Shown here one piece after another: positions 18,247 through 28,222 of a stretch of 64,000 nucleotides of DNA. The notes beneath the pieces were generated by a model. That model did no database searches and was not told the origin of the DNA. It saw only the letters and a list, made by a program, of their open reading frames with translations. The stretch's first letter is position 1. Each line of letters starts with the position of its first letter. The stretch comes from CBDCWQ01 sp965223435. Its GTDB lineage: Bacteria > Myxococcota > Kuafuiibacteriia > Kuafuiibacteriales > Kuafuiibacteriaceae. The position numbers were made by a program, and so were the translations under genes. The stretch spans positions 310,001 to 374,000 of the forward strand of contig CBDCWQ010000022.1 of the NCBI GenBank assembly GCA_965223435.1, given 5' to 3'.

Positions 18247-20031
18247 CTAAATGCTGAGTTGCTGAACGCGGCGGCCGCGAGTGAGATAGTCAAGGAAGAG
18301 CCGCGGAACAACCACCGCCGTAAAAGTGTTGATCACAACGCCGATACCCAGCGTGGTCGCAAAACCACGAATAGGTCCAGACCCATACTGGTACAGAACG
18401 ATCGCCGCCAAGAGCGTCGTCACGTTGGCATCGAAAATCGCAGAAAACGCCTTATCGAAGCCGGCATCCACCGCCGCTCGGGCATTCTTACCCCCCGAAA
18501 GCTCCTCACGAATCCGCTCGAACTGAATGATGTTCGCGTCCACCGCCATGCCCACGGTCAGAGCCAACCCGGCAATGCCCGGCAGGGTCAAAGTGGCGCC
18601 AAATGCGGATAAGGTGGCGAACAAGAAGAGGATGTTCATGGAAAGGGCGATCACGCCGATAACCCCGCTGAGCTTGTAGTAAACCACCATCAAGAAAACG
18701 ATAAAAACCAACGCAAAGGATACTGCGGCTTTACCCTTTTCGACCGCATCGTCACCCAAGGTCGCCCCTACGGTACGCTCTTCTTGAGGGTAGACCGGCG
18801 CCGGCAATGCACCGGCCTTGAGAACAATCGAAAGCGCCTTCGCGTCTGCCAGAATCTCTTCTTGGCTCTTAAAGCCACCAAGGGTGATTCGTGCATTGCC
18901 ATTGGGAATCCGCCCCTGGATCACCGGAGCGGAGTCCACCGTATCGTCGAGCACGATGGCCATCTTTCGTTTGACGTTCTCCCCAGTCAGCTTCTCAAAG
19001 GCCACGGCTCCCCGACGATCAAATTTCATCGCCACGTTGTACATTCGCTCATCGCTGTCGAAAGAGACAAAGGCGTCCACCAGGGCGTCGCCGGTCAGGG
19101 GCGTGCGGCGCTCGAGAAGCCATGTTTGCCACATGCCCTTCTCTTCATTTTTGCCTTTGATCTCCTGGTAGCGAACCACGCGATCGGAGGGCGGGGGATA
19201 CTTGGTGACAAAGGCCTCGAGCGCTTGTCGATCCCGAGACTGAAGAAAATTGCGGGTCACCAACGCATCGTTTGGCCCCTGGTAGGCTTCGGAGGTCACC
19301 TCGATGGACTCAGGCTTGTCGCTCTTCCCTCCAATATCTGCAAAATAGGTGTTTTGATCGTCGACGATCTTGAACTCGAGCTGCGCGGTCTTCCCAATGA
19401 TGTCTTCTTTGACTGAGCGTTCCTGATCGGCGGTGAGCCCAGCAATTTGAATCATCACCGAGCTTGTACCCCGTTTCCTCACCTCAGGCTCCGTCACACC
19501 ATACTTGTCGATTCGCCTTCGCAGCGTCTTGAGGGCCTGATCCACGGCATCGGTTCGAAGCGTGGTCTCGTAGTCTTCCTTGATGGCAAAGGACACCACC
19601 CGCCCACTCCGGGATCGTTGCTCCCATCGCTCACCTTGCTCCTCAAGGATCTCCTTGAGGGCCCCCCACTGCTTCTCATCTTTCATGGTGATTTCAAGGA
19701 CCGGCGCGTCGCCCGGGCGCGTGACCCGCTCGAGGGCTTGGTCTTTGTCTTTCATCGCTTCGATGATCTCGTCGCCCGCCCGGTCGGCGCGATCCTGCAC
19801 CGCTTTTTCGGTGTCCACGCCCATCACCAAGTGGAGCCCACCCTGGAGATCGATTCCAAGGTTGGCACGGCTCTTGGGGAGCCATTCCGGGATAAGCTTT
19901 TTGAGCGCCTCTTTAGACCGCCGAACGTCGGGCTCGGCCCCAAAATAGAGCGCCGAGGGCGCGACATAAAAAATGCCCAATCCTAAAAGCCCGACGATAA
20001 GCAGCAATCGCCAATACCAACTACGTTCCAT
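18247..20031 (-). CDS. secD: Protein translocase subunit SecD
   Basis: The 594-residue SecD has an N-terminal span (WYWRLLLIVGLLGLGIFYV), then NLGIDLQGGLHLVMGV, a large periplasmic region (about 60-400) and five C-terminal spans with the conserved LTLPGIAGLALTVGMAVDAN and FERIREEL segments. It sits between yajC (38-base gap) and secF (32-base gap) in the usual yajC-secD-secF order. Confidence 0.97.
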   Translation of the reverse strand: MERSWYWRLLLIVGLLGLGIFYVAPSALYFGAEPDVRRSKEALKKLIPEWLPKSRANLGIDLQGGLHLVMGVDTEKAVQDRADRAGDEIIEAMKDKDQALERVTRPGDAPVLEITMKDEKQWGALKEILEEQGERWEQRSRSGRVVSFAIKEDYETTLRTDAVDQALKTLRRRIDKYGVTEPEVRKRGTSSVMIQIAGLTADQERSVKEDIIGKTAQLEFKIVDDQNTYFADIGGKSDKPESIEVTSEAYQGPNDALVTRNFLQSRDRQALEAFVTKYPPPSDRVVRYQEIKGKNEEKGMWQTWLLERRTPLTGDALVDAFVSFDSDERMYNVAMKFDRRGAVAFEKLTGENVKRKMAIVLDDTVDSAPVIQGRIPNGNARITLGGFKSQEEILADAKALSIVLKAGALPAPVYPQEERTVGATLGDDAVEKGKAAVSFALVFIVFLMVVYYKLSGVIGVIALSMNILFLFATLSAFGATLTLPGIAGLALTVGMAVDANIIQFERIREELSGGKNARAAVDAGFDKAFSAIFDANVTTLLAAIVLYQYGSGPIRGFATTLGIGVVINTFTAVVVPRLFLDYLTRGRRVQQLSI

Positions 20032-20069
20032 GATTATGACTCACCCGCGCGCACAGGTGACCTGCGGCG

Positions 20070-20450
20070 CTAACTCTTGGAGGCCTTCGAAGCAGTCGCC
20101 CCTTCAATGCCTTGTTCCGCCTTCGACTGAAGCTCAGCCGTCTTTTTCGCCACGGCACTCTTGAGGACGCGAATTTTCACATTCCGAGCAACTTCCAGGG
20201 TCACGATGGTTTCACTCATGTCAGAGATGGTTCCGATGACACCGCTCGACGTCACGATCTCATCCCCACGTTTGAGAGAGTCCAACATGGCCCGACGCTT
20301 CTTCCGCTCCTTTGCACCTGGAAGGAAGACTAGGAAGTAAAAGATCCCGAGGCAAATCATCAACGGTAGGAGGAACCCCGTAGCCTGGGGTTTCTGGCCT
20401 TCGCTCTGCGCCATCACCAGGGCACCAATGGCATGGAAATCCGGGAACAT
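20070..20450 (-). CDS. yajC: Preprotein translocase subunit YajC
   Basis: The protein has about 126 residues. It has one membrane span (TGFLLPLMICLGIFYFLVF) followed by the conserved RPxxK-like basic stretch (PGAKERKKRRAMLDSLKRGDEIVTSSGVIG). YajC associates with SecDF. ATG 20450 has GGAG at 5 bases, which I prefer to the in-frame ATG at 20414 or the extension to 20477. The C-terminus has a short Ser/Ala/Lys tail. It is the first gene of the sec-recJ-queE run. Confidence 0.93.
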   Translation of the reverse strand: MFPDFHAIGALVMAQSEGQKPQATGFLLPLMICLGIFYFLVFLPGAKERKKRRAMLDSLKRGDEIVTSSGVIGTISDMSETIVTLEVARNVKIRVLKSAVAKKTAELQSKAEQGIEGATASKASKS

Positions 20451-20794
20451 TAGGGCTCCGATTACCCCCCGCCACAATGTCTGGCAAGAAGGATGTTGCC
20501 CCGCCCGTCAAAGAGGAACCAGGAATGGGCCCAACTTACAGTTGTTTCAGCGAGTTACGAAATTTCTGTCCGGCGGGGTCAAAGGGCCATCCGGCCCGAT
20601 ACAAAAAAGCAGTTGGCCGAAGACCCTTCATGAGGGATATGTACCATAGGGACAGGTCGGGATTGCCACATGTATGCCATCGTGACCTGCCTTGCCGGCC
20701 TAAGGGTAACCTGCGGGGATGGCTACAAGATTCGGTCCGTACAAACTTGGCGTAACCACGAGGACACATTGGACACCCCGTACCGTAGGCAAAC
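20451..20794. other. Divergent intergenic region between yajC and the ammonium sensor gene
   Basis: This stretch of about 340 bases contains no convincing gene. It must hold the promoter of the sec operon (minus) and of the ammonium transporter-kinase gene (plus). I could not find a sigma-54 GG-N10-GC pair or a strong sigma-70 promoter by eye. Confidence 0.4.
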
Positions 20795-23335
20795 ATGAGT
20801 CAAACGCCGCTCGATATTCTCTGGGTCACCGTCGCGGCGGCCCTTGTTTTCGTGATGCAAGCTGGCTTTCTATGCCTAGAGTCAGGCCTCACGCGTACGA
20901 AAAACAACATCAATGTCGCCATCAAGAACCTCACCGACGTCGGCATTTCGACCGTCCTTTTTTGGGCATTCGGCTACGCCCTCATGTTCGGCAACTCCGT
21001 GCTCGGACTGGCTGGGGGCACACATTTCCTTTTCTCGGATACAAGCGCCCAAACGATTGTATTTTTTGTGTACCAGATGATGTTTTGCAGCACCGCGGTC
21101 ACCATCGTGTCTGGCGCGGTAGCCGAGCGAATGCGCTTTAACGGATATGTGGGCGTCAGCATCGTCGTCTCCGGCCTCATCTATCCGATCTTTGGCCATT
21201 GGGCCTGGAATGCAAACGGCTGGCTCTCCAAAATGGGTTTCATCGATTTCGCTGGCTCCACGGTTGTGCACAGCGTAGGCGGTTGGATTGCCCTCGCGGG
21301 GGTCCTGGTTGTAGGCCCCCGCACCGGCCGTTTCACCGAGGATGGTCAAGCGAGACAAATCCCGCACTCCAATCTGCCGATAGCCATTATGGGGGTGCTC
21401 ATCCTTTGGTTCGGTTGGATGGGATTCAACGGCGGCGGCACCCTCGCCATGAACGACAAGGTGCCCAGCCTCGTGGCGAACACGCTCTTAGCGGGCTCTG
21501 GGGGCCTGGTGTCCTCATTGGTTTTTGGCGCGCTGTGGTACAAACGGACAAACGTCTTCTTGGTGATCAACAGTTCATTGGCCGGTTTGGTCTCCATCAC
21601 CGCCAATTGCCACGTCGTGTCCACATCCTCCGCGCTCCTCATCGGTGCGATTGGCGGTCTGGTGAGTTTGGGAACCCACAGACTCCTCGAACGATTTCGC
21701 ATTGACGATGTTGTGGGTGCCATTCCAGTTCACTTAGGGGGCGGCATTTGGGGCACAATCGCGGTGGCGCTCTTCGCCAACCAAGACCAGCTGGCAACCC
21801 CGGACCGCCTGACCCAGTTCGGAGCCCAGATGCTCGGTATTGGCGCCTGTTTCGCATGGATTTTTGGCCTCAGCTATCTGATGTTGCTCGGCATCAATCG
21901 CGTGAGTCCTCTCAGGGTGACGGCCGAAGATGAGTTTCGAGGGCTCAATGTGTCGGAGCACCAAGCAAGCAGCGAGCTCGTTGATCTGTTACGCGTCATG
22001 GACGAGCACTCCCAAAGCCGCGACCCCCGGCACCGAGCACCCGTCGAACCATTTACGGTTATCGGTCAAATCGCGGGCCACTACAACCGGGTGATGGATG
22101 CAGTGCAAGAGGCTATGGCCAGAACCGCGGCCATTGTCGCAACCGCAAAAGACGCGATCATTACATTCTCTAAAGACTCCCTCACGATCACCACCTGCAA
22201 CCCGGCGGCCGAGTCCATTTTTGGCTACTCAGAAGCCGAACTCCGCGGGCAACAGATGGCTCGCTTTATTGGTCCGCAGGAAAACACTAAGGACCAAGGA
22301 GAAGACCGGGCAACGAATCGGGAGGCCGAATCCCTTACCTCGGGAGAGCTCTTCATGGACAACATCCTTCTCTCCGGCCTCATCGAACGTGGCGGGTCAA
22401 GAGAGGTCCTGGGCGTGCGCCGAGACGGCTCTACCTTTCCCATGGAGTTCATGGTGGCTGAGACCACCACCAATCACCAAAGTTTCTACACAGGGACCTT
22501 CAGAGACATCACCGATCGCAAACGCACTCAACAGCTGACCATTCAGCGCGAGGCGCTCATACGCAGCAACAAAGAACTGGAACAATTCGCATACATCGCT
22601 TCCCATGACCTGCAGGAACCACTCCGAAAAGTGCGAGCATTCGGAGAACGCTTGCAACAAACCGCAGGCCGCGCGTTAGACGAACGCTCTTCCGACTACC
22701 TGGCCCGAATGCGGGCCTCCGTAACACGCATGCAAACGTTGATCAGTGATCTCTTGCTCCTGTCCCGTGTCGCTCATCGTTCCAAACCCTTTTTGCCGGT
22801 TGACTTGAATGAAATCGTCAAAGAGGTTGCTTCCGACCTTGAGACTTTGGTGGCCCGGACCCAGGGGAAAATCAACCACAATAAACTCGCAGTCATCCAC
22901 GCCGATCCGACCCAAATGAGGCAATTGCTTCAAAACCTGATTGGAAATGGCCTCAAGTTTCATCGCGAAAATACGCCACCCGTGATCACCATCCGATCTC
23001 GTCCTCTTTCCAACGGTCGTGACGTACAGATCGTAGTAGAAGACAACGGGATCGGCTTCAAGAGTGAATTCTCTGAGCGCATTTTCGGCGCGTTTCAAAG
23101 ACTTCATGGCCGAGAAGCCTACGATGGAACCGGAATTGGCCTGGCCGTATGCCGCAAGATTGTCGAGCGGCACGAAGGAAATATCGTAGCCGAAAGCGAG
23201 GCAGGCAAAGGGTCGAAGTTCATCGTCACCTTGCCGACCACACAGGGAGCCTCTGCAGACCCCACCCGCAACGAGAATCTGCGGCTTAACGACACCATTG
23301 CTATGGACGCGTGGGAAGGTGCAAACCCCGCATGA
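20795..23335 (+). CDS. Ammonium transporter (Amt) fused to PAS and histidine kinase
   Basis: Residues 1 to about 370 form an Amt/Mep/Rh channel with eleven likely spans. Both pore histidines are present (FAGSTVVHSVGG and PVHLGGGIWG), as is the binding-site Asp (IDFAG). A linker leads to a PAS domain (about 445-575; AESIFGYSEAELRGQ), a HisKA domain with phospho-acceptor His604 (FAYIASHDLQEPLRKV) and an HATPase domain (QNLIGNGLKFHR, DNGIGF, GTGIGLA). Amt-kinase fusions are known ammonium sensors in some bacteria. Its stop overlaps the start of the response regulator gene by ATGA, so the pair is cotranscribed and should work together. No glnK/glnB gene is nearby, as expected for a sensor rather than a regulated transporter. 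Confidence 0.93.
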   Translation: MSQTPLDILWVTVAAALVFVMQAGFLCLESGLTRTKNNINVAIKNLTDVGISTVLFWAFGYALMFGNSVLGLAGGTHFLFSDTSAQTIVFFVYQMMFCSTAVTIVSGAVAERMRFNGYVGVSIVVSGLIYPIFGHWAWNANGWLSKMGFIDFAGSTVVHSVGGWIALAGVLVVGPRTGRFTEDGQARQIPHSNLPIAIMGVLILWFGWMGFNGGGTLAMNDKVPSLVANTLLAGSGGLVSSLVFGALWYKRTNVFLVINSSLAGLVSITANCHVVSTSSALLIGAIGGLVSLGTHRLLERFRIDDVVGAIPVHLGGGIWGTIAVALFANQDQLATPDRLTQFGAQMLGIGACFAWIFGLSYLMLLGINRVSPLRVTAEDEFRGLNVSEHQASSELVDLLRVMDEHSQSRDPRHRAPVEPFTVIGQIAGHYNRVMDAVQEAMARTAAIVATAKDAIITFSKDSLTITTCNPAAESIFGYSEAELRGQQMARFIGPQENTKDQGEDRATNREAESLTSGELFMDNILLSGLIERGGSREVLGVRRDGSTFPMEFMVAETTTNHQSFYTGTFRDITDRKRTQQLTIQREALIRSNKELEQFAYIASHDLQEPLRKVRAFGERLQQTAGRALDERSSDYLARMRASVTRMQTLISDLLLLSRVAHRSKPFLPVDLNEIVKEVASDLETLVARTQGKINHNKLAVIHADPTQMRQLLQNLIGNGLKFHRENTPPVITIRSRPLSNGRDVQIVVEDNGIGFKSEFSERIFGAFQRLHGREAYDGTGIGLAVCRKIVERHEGNIVAESEAGKGSKFIVTLPTTQGASADPTRNENLRLNDTIAMDAWEGANPA

Positions 23336-25047
23336 ATCCGCTCGAACTCAAGGTCTTGCTCGTCGATGACGATGAAGACGACTACATCATGACCCGCGAT
23401 CTGCTGATGGCCTGCCATATGATCGAGATCGAACTCGACTGGAGCAGTACTTACGAAGACGGATACGAGGCTGTCGGCCGACGGGACCACGATGTCTACC
23501 TTTTTGACTATCAACTGGGCGCCAAGACCGGTCTTGAGCTCCTTCGTTCATCCATTGACAGCGGCTTACGAGCACCCATCATCTTACTAACCGGTCGAGG
23601 CGATCGTGAAACAGATCTGATGGCCCTCAAAGCTGGTGCCGCAGACTACCTCAACAAAGACTCGCTGGGCGCGCAGCTGCTTGAACGCTCCATTCGCTAC
23701 GCAGTTGAGCGTTTTCGCGCGGCCGAGCGCATGACTTACCTCGCGCGATACGACCAATTGACCGGTCTCATGAACCGCAGCCATTTTCGCGAATGCCTTG
23801 ACCGGGCCTGCGGCCGCGCCCAATCCACGCAAGAACGGGTAGCACTGATGGTGGTCAACCTCGACCGTTTCAAGGCAATCAACGACACCATCGGCCATCG
23901 TGCCGGTGATCTTTTGTTGCAAGATGCCGCGGAGCGCCTCAAGAGTGTGGTCCAAGCGTCCGACACCGTCGCTCGGCTGGGTGGCGATGAATTCATCGTC
24001 CTCCTAGGCGAAGTCCAAAACCCTGACCAAGCCACACAAATGGCCGAGCGCATCCTCGGTACGCTCGACGACCCTTTTAAGCTCGGTGACCAGGATGCCT
24101 TTGTCAGCGCGAGCATAGGCATCACGTTTTATCCTGACGATACACCGAACCCCGAGCAGCTCTTGAAACAAGCGGATGTGGCCGTGTTCCGAGCCAAAAG
24201 GGACGGTCGCAACACCTATCGATTTTTCAGCGCCGAGGTCCATGAGCGCGCGCGCCGAAGGATGGTTATTCAGCGCAGTCTTCGAACGGCCATAGAGCGC
24301 CACGAGTTTTCGCTCCACTACCAACCTATTTTTGGGGGCGAGAAACGAGAGATGATCGGTGCCGAGGCCCTTCTTCGATGGACTCATCCGACTCTGGGCC
24401 GCCTGCAGCCGGCAGAATTCATCCCAGTCTTGGAAGAAACCGGCCTGATCATTCGCCTAGGGTCTTGGGTTTTGCGAACGGTATGTAAGCAAATTCGGAC
24501 CTGGCTGGATGCGGGTTTTAGCGTCCCCCGTATTTCTGTCAATTTGTCGCCAATGCAAATTCAGCACCCCAAGGTTATTTCCGGTATCGCACAGTGCCTA
24601 GAGGATTCCGCGATCGATCCTTCTTGTTTGACTCTGGAGCTTACCGAGGGCCTACTGGTAGAGCGAACGGAGACCGGTCGCAAAGTTCTCGCGGATCTCA
24701 AAGCCATGGGCGTTCAAATCTGCATCGATGACTTCGGAACAGGCTACGCCTCTTTGAACTACCTTCGCCGGTTTCCCGTCGATATCCTCAAAATAGACCG
24801 AGCCTTCCTTGAGGGTGTGCCCGCAAACACCGATGATGCGGCCATCATTTCGGTGATCATTGCTCTCGCGCATCGCCTCGAGATTCGCGTTGTCGCAGAA
24901 GGTGTCGAAACTCAGGAGCAACTCTCATTTCTGATGGAACAGGGTTGCGACGGACTTCAAGGATTCCTTTTAGGGAAGCCAGAACCCGTGCAAACCTTTC
25001 AAAAACGATTCCAGAGAGTCGCTTCGACCTCGGAAGATCAAGACTAA
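23332..25047 (+). CDS. Response regulator with GGDEF and EAL domains
   Basis: The 571-residue protein has a receiver domain (acidic pocket VDDDEDD; phospho-acceptor Asp59 in YLFDYQLG; LLTGRG; NKDS), a diguanylate cyclase domain with intact GGDEF at 217-221, and an EAL phosphodiesterase domain (EAL at 345-347; SVNLSP, LELTEG, DDFGTGYASL, LKIDR, VAEGVET). The inhibitory I-site, normally RxxD before GGDEF, reads QASD and is probably lost. Both catalytic domains look intact, so the protein could make or degrade c-di-GMP. ATG 23332 overlaps the kinase stop by ATGA, so it is almost certainly the output of the ammonium sensor. Confidence 0.94.
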   Translation: MNPLELKVLLVDDDEDDYIMTRDLLMACHMIEIELDWSSTYEDGYEAVGRRDHDVYLFDYQLGAKTGLELLRSSIDSGLRAPIILLTGRGDRETDLMALKAGAADYLNKDSLGAQLLERSIRYAVERFRAAERMTYLARYDQLTGLMNRSHFRECLDRACGRAQSTQERVALMVVNLDRFKAINDTIGHRAGDLLLQDAAERLKSVVQASDTVARLGGDEFIVLLGEVQNPDQATQMAERILGTLDDPFKLGDQDAFVSASIGITFYPDDTPNPEQLLKQADVAVFRAKRDGRNTYRFFSAEVHERARRRMVIQRSLRTAIERHEFSLHYQPIFGGEKREMIGAEALLRWTHPTLGRLQPAEFIPVLEETGLIIRLGSWVLRTVCKQIRTWLDAGFSVPRISVNLSPMQIQHPKVISGIAQCLEDSAIDPSCLTLELTEGLLVERTETGRKVLADLKAMGVQICIDDFGTGYASLNYLRRFPVDILKIDRAFLEGVPANTDDAAIISVIIALAHRLEIRVVAEGVETQEQLSFLMEQGCDGLQGFLLGKPEPVQTFQKRFQRVASTSEDQD

Positions 25048-25069
25048 GCACTCGGGAATGAGGACTGGC

Positions 25070-27481
25070 ATGTCTAGAGCAGTGATCGTTCACGGCCATT
25101 TTTATCAGCCCCCGCGCGAGAACCCGTGGACTTTAGAGGTGGATCGTGAGGAAAGCGCCGAACCCTTTCACGACTGGAACGAACGCGTCTTTCAAGAATG
25201 CTACCGAGCCAACGCCTGGGCGCGTGTCCTAGATGACTCCGGATACATCGAGTCCATCATCAACAACTACGAACACATCAGTTTCAATTTCGGCCCGACC
25301 CTCCTTACCTGGATCGAAAGACACCATCCACGAAGCTACCAACGCATCATTGCGGCAGACCAAGAAAGCCAGCGCCACCGAGGGGGCCACGGCAACGCCA
25401 TCGCTCAGGCCTACAATCACACCATCCTTCCCCTATGCAACGATCGGGATCGCGAAACCCAGATCCTGTGGGGCATGGCCGATTTTGAACATCGTTTTGG
25501 ACGAGTCCCCGAAGCCATGTGGCTTCCGGAGACCGCCTGCAACGATGAAACCCTCAACGCGCTCATCGAGGCCGGGCTGAAGTTTACGATTCTTTCGCCT
25601 TATCAGGCACGCAGAATTCGTCCCATCGGAGGCAACGACTGGACCGACGCCAGTCACGGCCACATCGACACCGGGCGACCCTATCGGTTCTTTCATCGAG
25701 ATGGTTCTGGTCGCTCCATCGATATCTTTTTTTACGATGGGCCCCGCTCCCGCGCCATCGCATTCGAGAACGCGCTGATCTCAAGCCAGCGCTTTATTGA
25801 TATTCTGATGCCCCATAACGACAACGGCCGAGTCGTCTCCATCGCCACCGATGGAGAAAGTTATGGCCACCACACCCATTTTGGTGATCGTTCCTTAGCC
25901 CATGCGATGGTTGTTGAGGCCAAAGCCCGCGGGATCAAGCTCACGAACTACGGAGAATTTCTCGCCGAAAATGCCCCCACCCACGAAGTGGAAATCTCTT
26001 TAGGAGATGACGGCCTGGGCACTTCATGGAGCTGCGAGCACGGTATTGGCCGATGGTTTCGAGACTGCGGATGCCAAACGGGCGCCCGGGAGGGCTGGAA
26101 CCAGGCCTGGCGAAGCCCCCTTAGAACGGCCTTGGATTTTCTGCGCAACAAAGCCGCAGAATGCTTCGAGGAGGAAACCCGCCTTTTCCCCGATCCCTGG
26201 GCCGCAAGAAACGCCTACATCCGGGTCATTCTAGATCCGGAGCGACAGCGTCGCTCCTTTCTTCTCGAGAACACACGACCCGGACTCGGCACCGAAGATC
26301 AAGTACGGGCTCTGTCCCTCTTGGATATGCAGCACAATGCGCAGTTGATGTACACGAGTTGCGGGTGGTTTTTCTCCGACATCTCGGGGATCGAAACGAT
26401 ACAGATCTTGAAGTATGCCGGCCGCGTCATCGACAGCATGCAGGAGCTGGGCTACGCTTCGGTCGAAGACACCTTTCTCGAAACCTTGGCCAACGCCAAA
26501 AGCAACCGCCGAGAAGCCGGAAACGGTGCCGACTTGTACCGCCGCTGGGTCGACTCCGCCCGGGTTACACCAAGCCGAGTGGCGGCCCATCTCGCCATGA
26601 CCACCCTGGTCGATGACCACGCGGAGTCCGGAACGATCGCCGGCTTCCGATTTGTGCGACGGAGTCTCAAGAAGAGACAACACGGAAAGCTCTCCTTGTG
26701 TACCGAACGGGTCTCAATGACCAACCGAATCACCGGTCGGGTTCGTGAAAAGTCAGTCTCGGCGATGCACTTTGGCGGCATCGACTTTTTCTGCGTCGTG
26801 AGCGACTTCACAGGCATTGAGTCCTTCAAAACCGCTGCATCCAAGTTATGGAGCTTATTTCCTACCGGGTCGCTGCCCTCTCTTCTGCGTTTGGCCTCCG
26901 AAGAGTTTGGCCCAGAAGAGTACGGTCTTGAGCACGTCTTGCCCGATGGACGGGAACGGATCTCAGAGATCATCTTCGGAACGTTGCTCCAACGATTTTT
27001 GTCTCGCTACGCGATGCTCTACGAAGACAACCAACGAACCTTGGACATGCTCCAGTCCACCGGCTTTCCCGTGCCCCGAGAGCTTCGCGCCGCCGCCGAG
27101 TTCACCCTCGGTCGCAAATTCGAGGACGAGATCCGTCACCAACAACAAAGCCACAACGCAGCGTCCTACAAACGCGCCATCGAAATCGCTGAAGAAGTCG
27201 CCGAACGCGGATTTCAAATAGACCGAAGCTTCGCAAGCAAAGCCTTCGGCTCTTTGATCACCAACCGCGTATACATCGCGCTCGAACAACCCACGACCGA
27301 GAACATCGATGCCGCCAACGCGCTCCTGGAAGTATCTGGCCGCCTCTCCCTTACGCCCAACCTCGATATCGCCCAAGAGGCCGTCCACGACGCGGTCAAG
27401 CGCCTGACCATCCCCCCCCGCGAAGAATTCCGACGCCTCGTCGCCCTCCTTCGCATCTCCCCCAAAGCTCTATCCGACTAA
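25070..27481 (+). CDS. GH57 family glycoside hydrolase with C-terminal DUF3536
   Basis: The protein has about 803 residues. The N-terminal half is a GH57 catalytic domain (HGHFYQPPRENPW) with predicted nucleophile Glu154 (WLPETA) and acid/base Asp261 (IATDGESYGHH). The C-terminal half matches the DUF3536 pattern that often follows GH57 domains. GH57 enzymes act on alpha-glucans such as glycogen; the exact activity is unknown. ATG 25070 is chosen because GAGG lies at good spacing; ATG 25058 is also in frame. It begins 22 bases after the response regulator, so it may be in the same operon. Confidence 0.9.
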   Translation: MSRAVIVHGHFYQPPRENPWTLEVDREESAEPFHDWNERVFQECYRANAWARVLDDSGYIESIINNYEHISFNFGPTLLTWIERHHPRSYQRIIAADQESQRHRGGHGNAIAQAYNHTILPLCNDRDRETQILWGMADFEHRFGRVPEAMWLPETACNDETLNALIEAGLKFTILSPYQARRIRPIGGNDWTDASHGHIDTGRPYRFFHRDGSGRSIDIFFYDGPRSRAIAFENALISSQRFIDILMPHNDNGRVVSIATDGESYGHHTHFGDRSLAHAMVVEAKARGIKLTNYGEFLAENAPTHEVEISLGDDGLGTSWSCEHGIGRWFRDCGCQTGAREGWNQAWRSPLRTALDFLRNKAAECFEEETRLFPDPWAARNAYIRVILDPERQRRSFLLENTRPGLGTEDQVRALSLLDMQHNAQLMYTSCGWFFSDISGIETIQILKYAGRVIDSMQELGYASVEDTFLETLANAKSNRREAGNGADLYRRWVDSARVTPSRVAAHLAMTTLVDDHAESGTIAGFRFVRRSLKKRQHGKLSLCTERVSMTNRITGRVREKSVSAMHFGGIDFFCVVSDFTGIESFKTAASKLWSLFPTGSLPSLLRLASEEFGPEEYGLEHVLPDGRERISEIIFGTLLQRFLSRYAMLYEDNQRTLDMLQSTGFPVPRELRAAAEFTLGRKFEDEIRHQQQSHNAASYKRAIEIAEEVAERGFQIDRSFASKAFGSLITNRVYIALEQPTTENIDAANALLEVSGRLSLTPNLDIAQEAVHDAVKRLTIPPREEFRRLVALLRISPKALSD

Positions 27482-27598
27482 GACACGCCCTTCAAGGGCT
27501 GCATTCGGCTGACCTACCTCCCACCCTATTGGCCGCCCATAAGAGCAGCCTCCGTGGCTGGCTCCCAGAAGAGGCAAGGACGTTTGTCCAGGAGTTGA

Positions 27599-27949
27599 CT
27601 ATGGATTGAAGCGATTTCGCTCAGCTTTTTTCGCTTCGCGTTGTTTGATCACCCAAACCTCGTAAGACAACAGCGTGCACGCGTAAAACTGCTCAAAATC
27701 TACTCTGCCGTGCGATCCTTCAAGAAAGTCAGACATCCGATAACATTGGTCTTTATGCTCGTTGAGCAAGACCAGACAGTCTTTTGAGACTGCGTTGTCC
27801 AGATGGCACCGCTTCAAAAACAGGCGCTCCGCTTCCCGTCTTTCTTTGGAGCGCTCGTGATCAAACCAAACAAGCCAGAAAATGATGAGGAAGGCGACGG
27901 CCAGTAACCAAACTCGAGAGAATTTGCCACCGAAGAAAGAACCGAGCAT
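27599..27949 (-). CDS. Small single-span protein of unknown function
   Basis: This protein of about 116 residues has one N-terminal membrane span (VWLLAVAFLIIFWLVWF) followed by a charged region with four cysteines (CHLD, KDCL, DQCYR, YACTL) and a basic C-terminus. I do not recognise a family. ATG 27949 has GAGGGG at good spacing; the in-frame ATG at 28027 is less likely. It opens the accessory stretch between the GH57 gene and terC. Confidence 0.6.
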   Translation of the reverse strand: MLGSFFGGKFSRVWLLAVAFLIIFWLVWFDHERSKERREAERLFLKRCHLDNAVSKDCLVLLNEHKDQCYRMSDFLEGSHGRVDFEQFYACTLLSYEVWVIKQREAKKAERNRFNP

Positions 27950-28222
27950 AGCCCCTCGGAATTCAAAGGTGTTCTTGAATGGCTTCCACGGGGAGCCCAT
28001 TGACCCATGATAACACATGCACATCATGCACGAGGAGGAACTCGGTTTCCCAAATCCCGGAGCTCACCTGCATTGATCCGAACTCTTGTTTCGGTGTTGG
28101 TGAGCGGACAGGAACCGGTGTGCCGGGTGACTTCGATGCGGGCCGCACAGCCGAATCGGTGTTGGCTTGGACCGAGGTGTAGCGCACAAGGTCGACGCAA
28201 CGGATCCGTGGGTTTAATAGCG

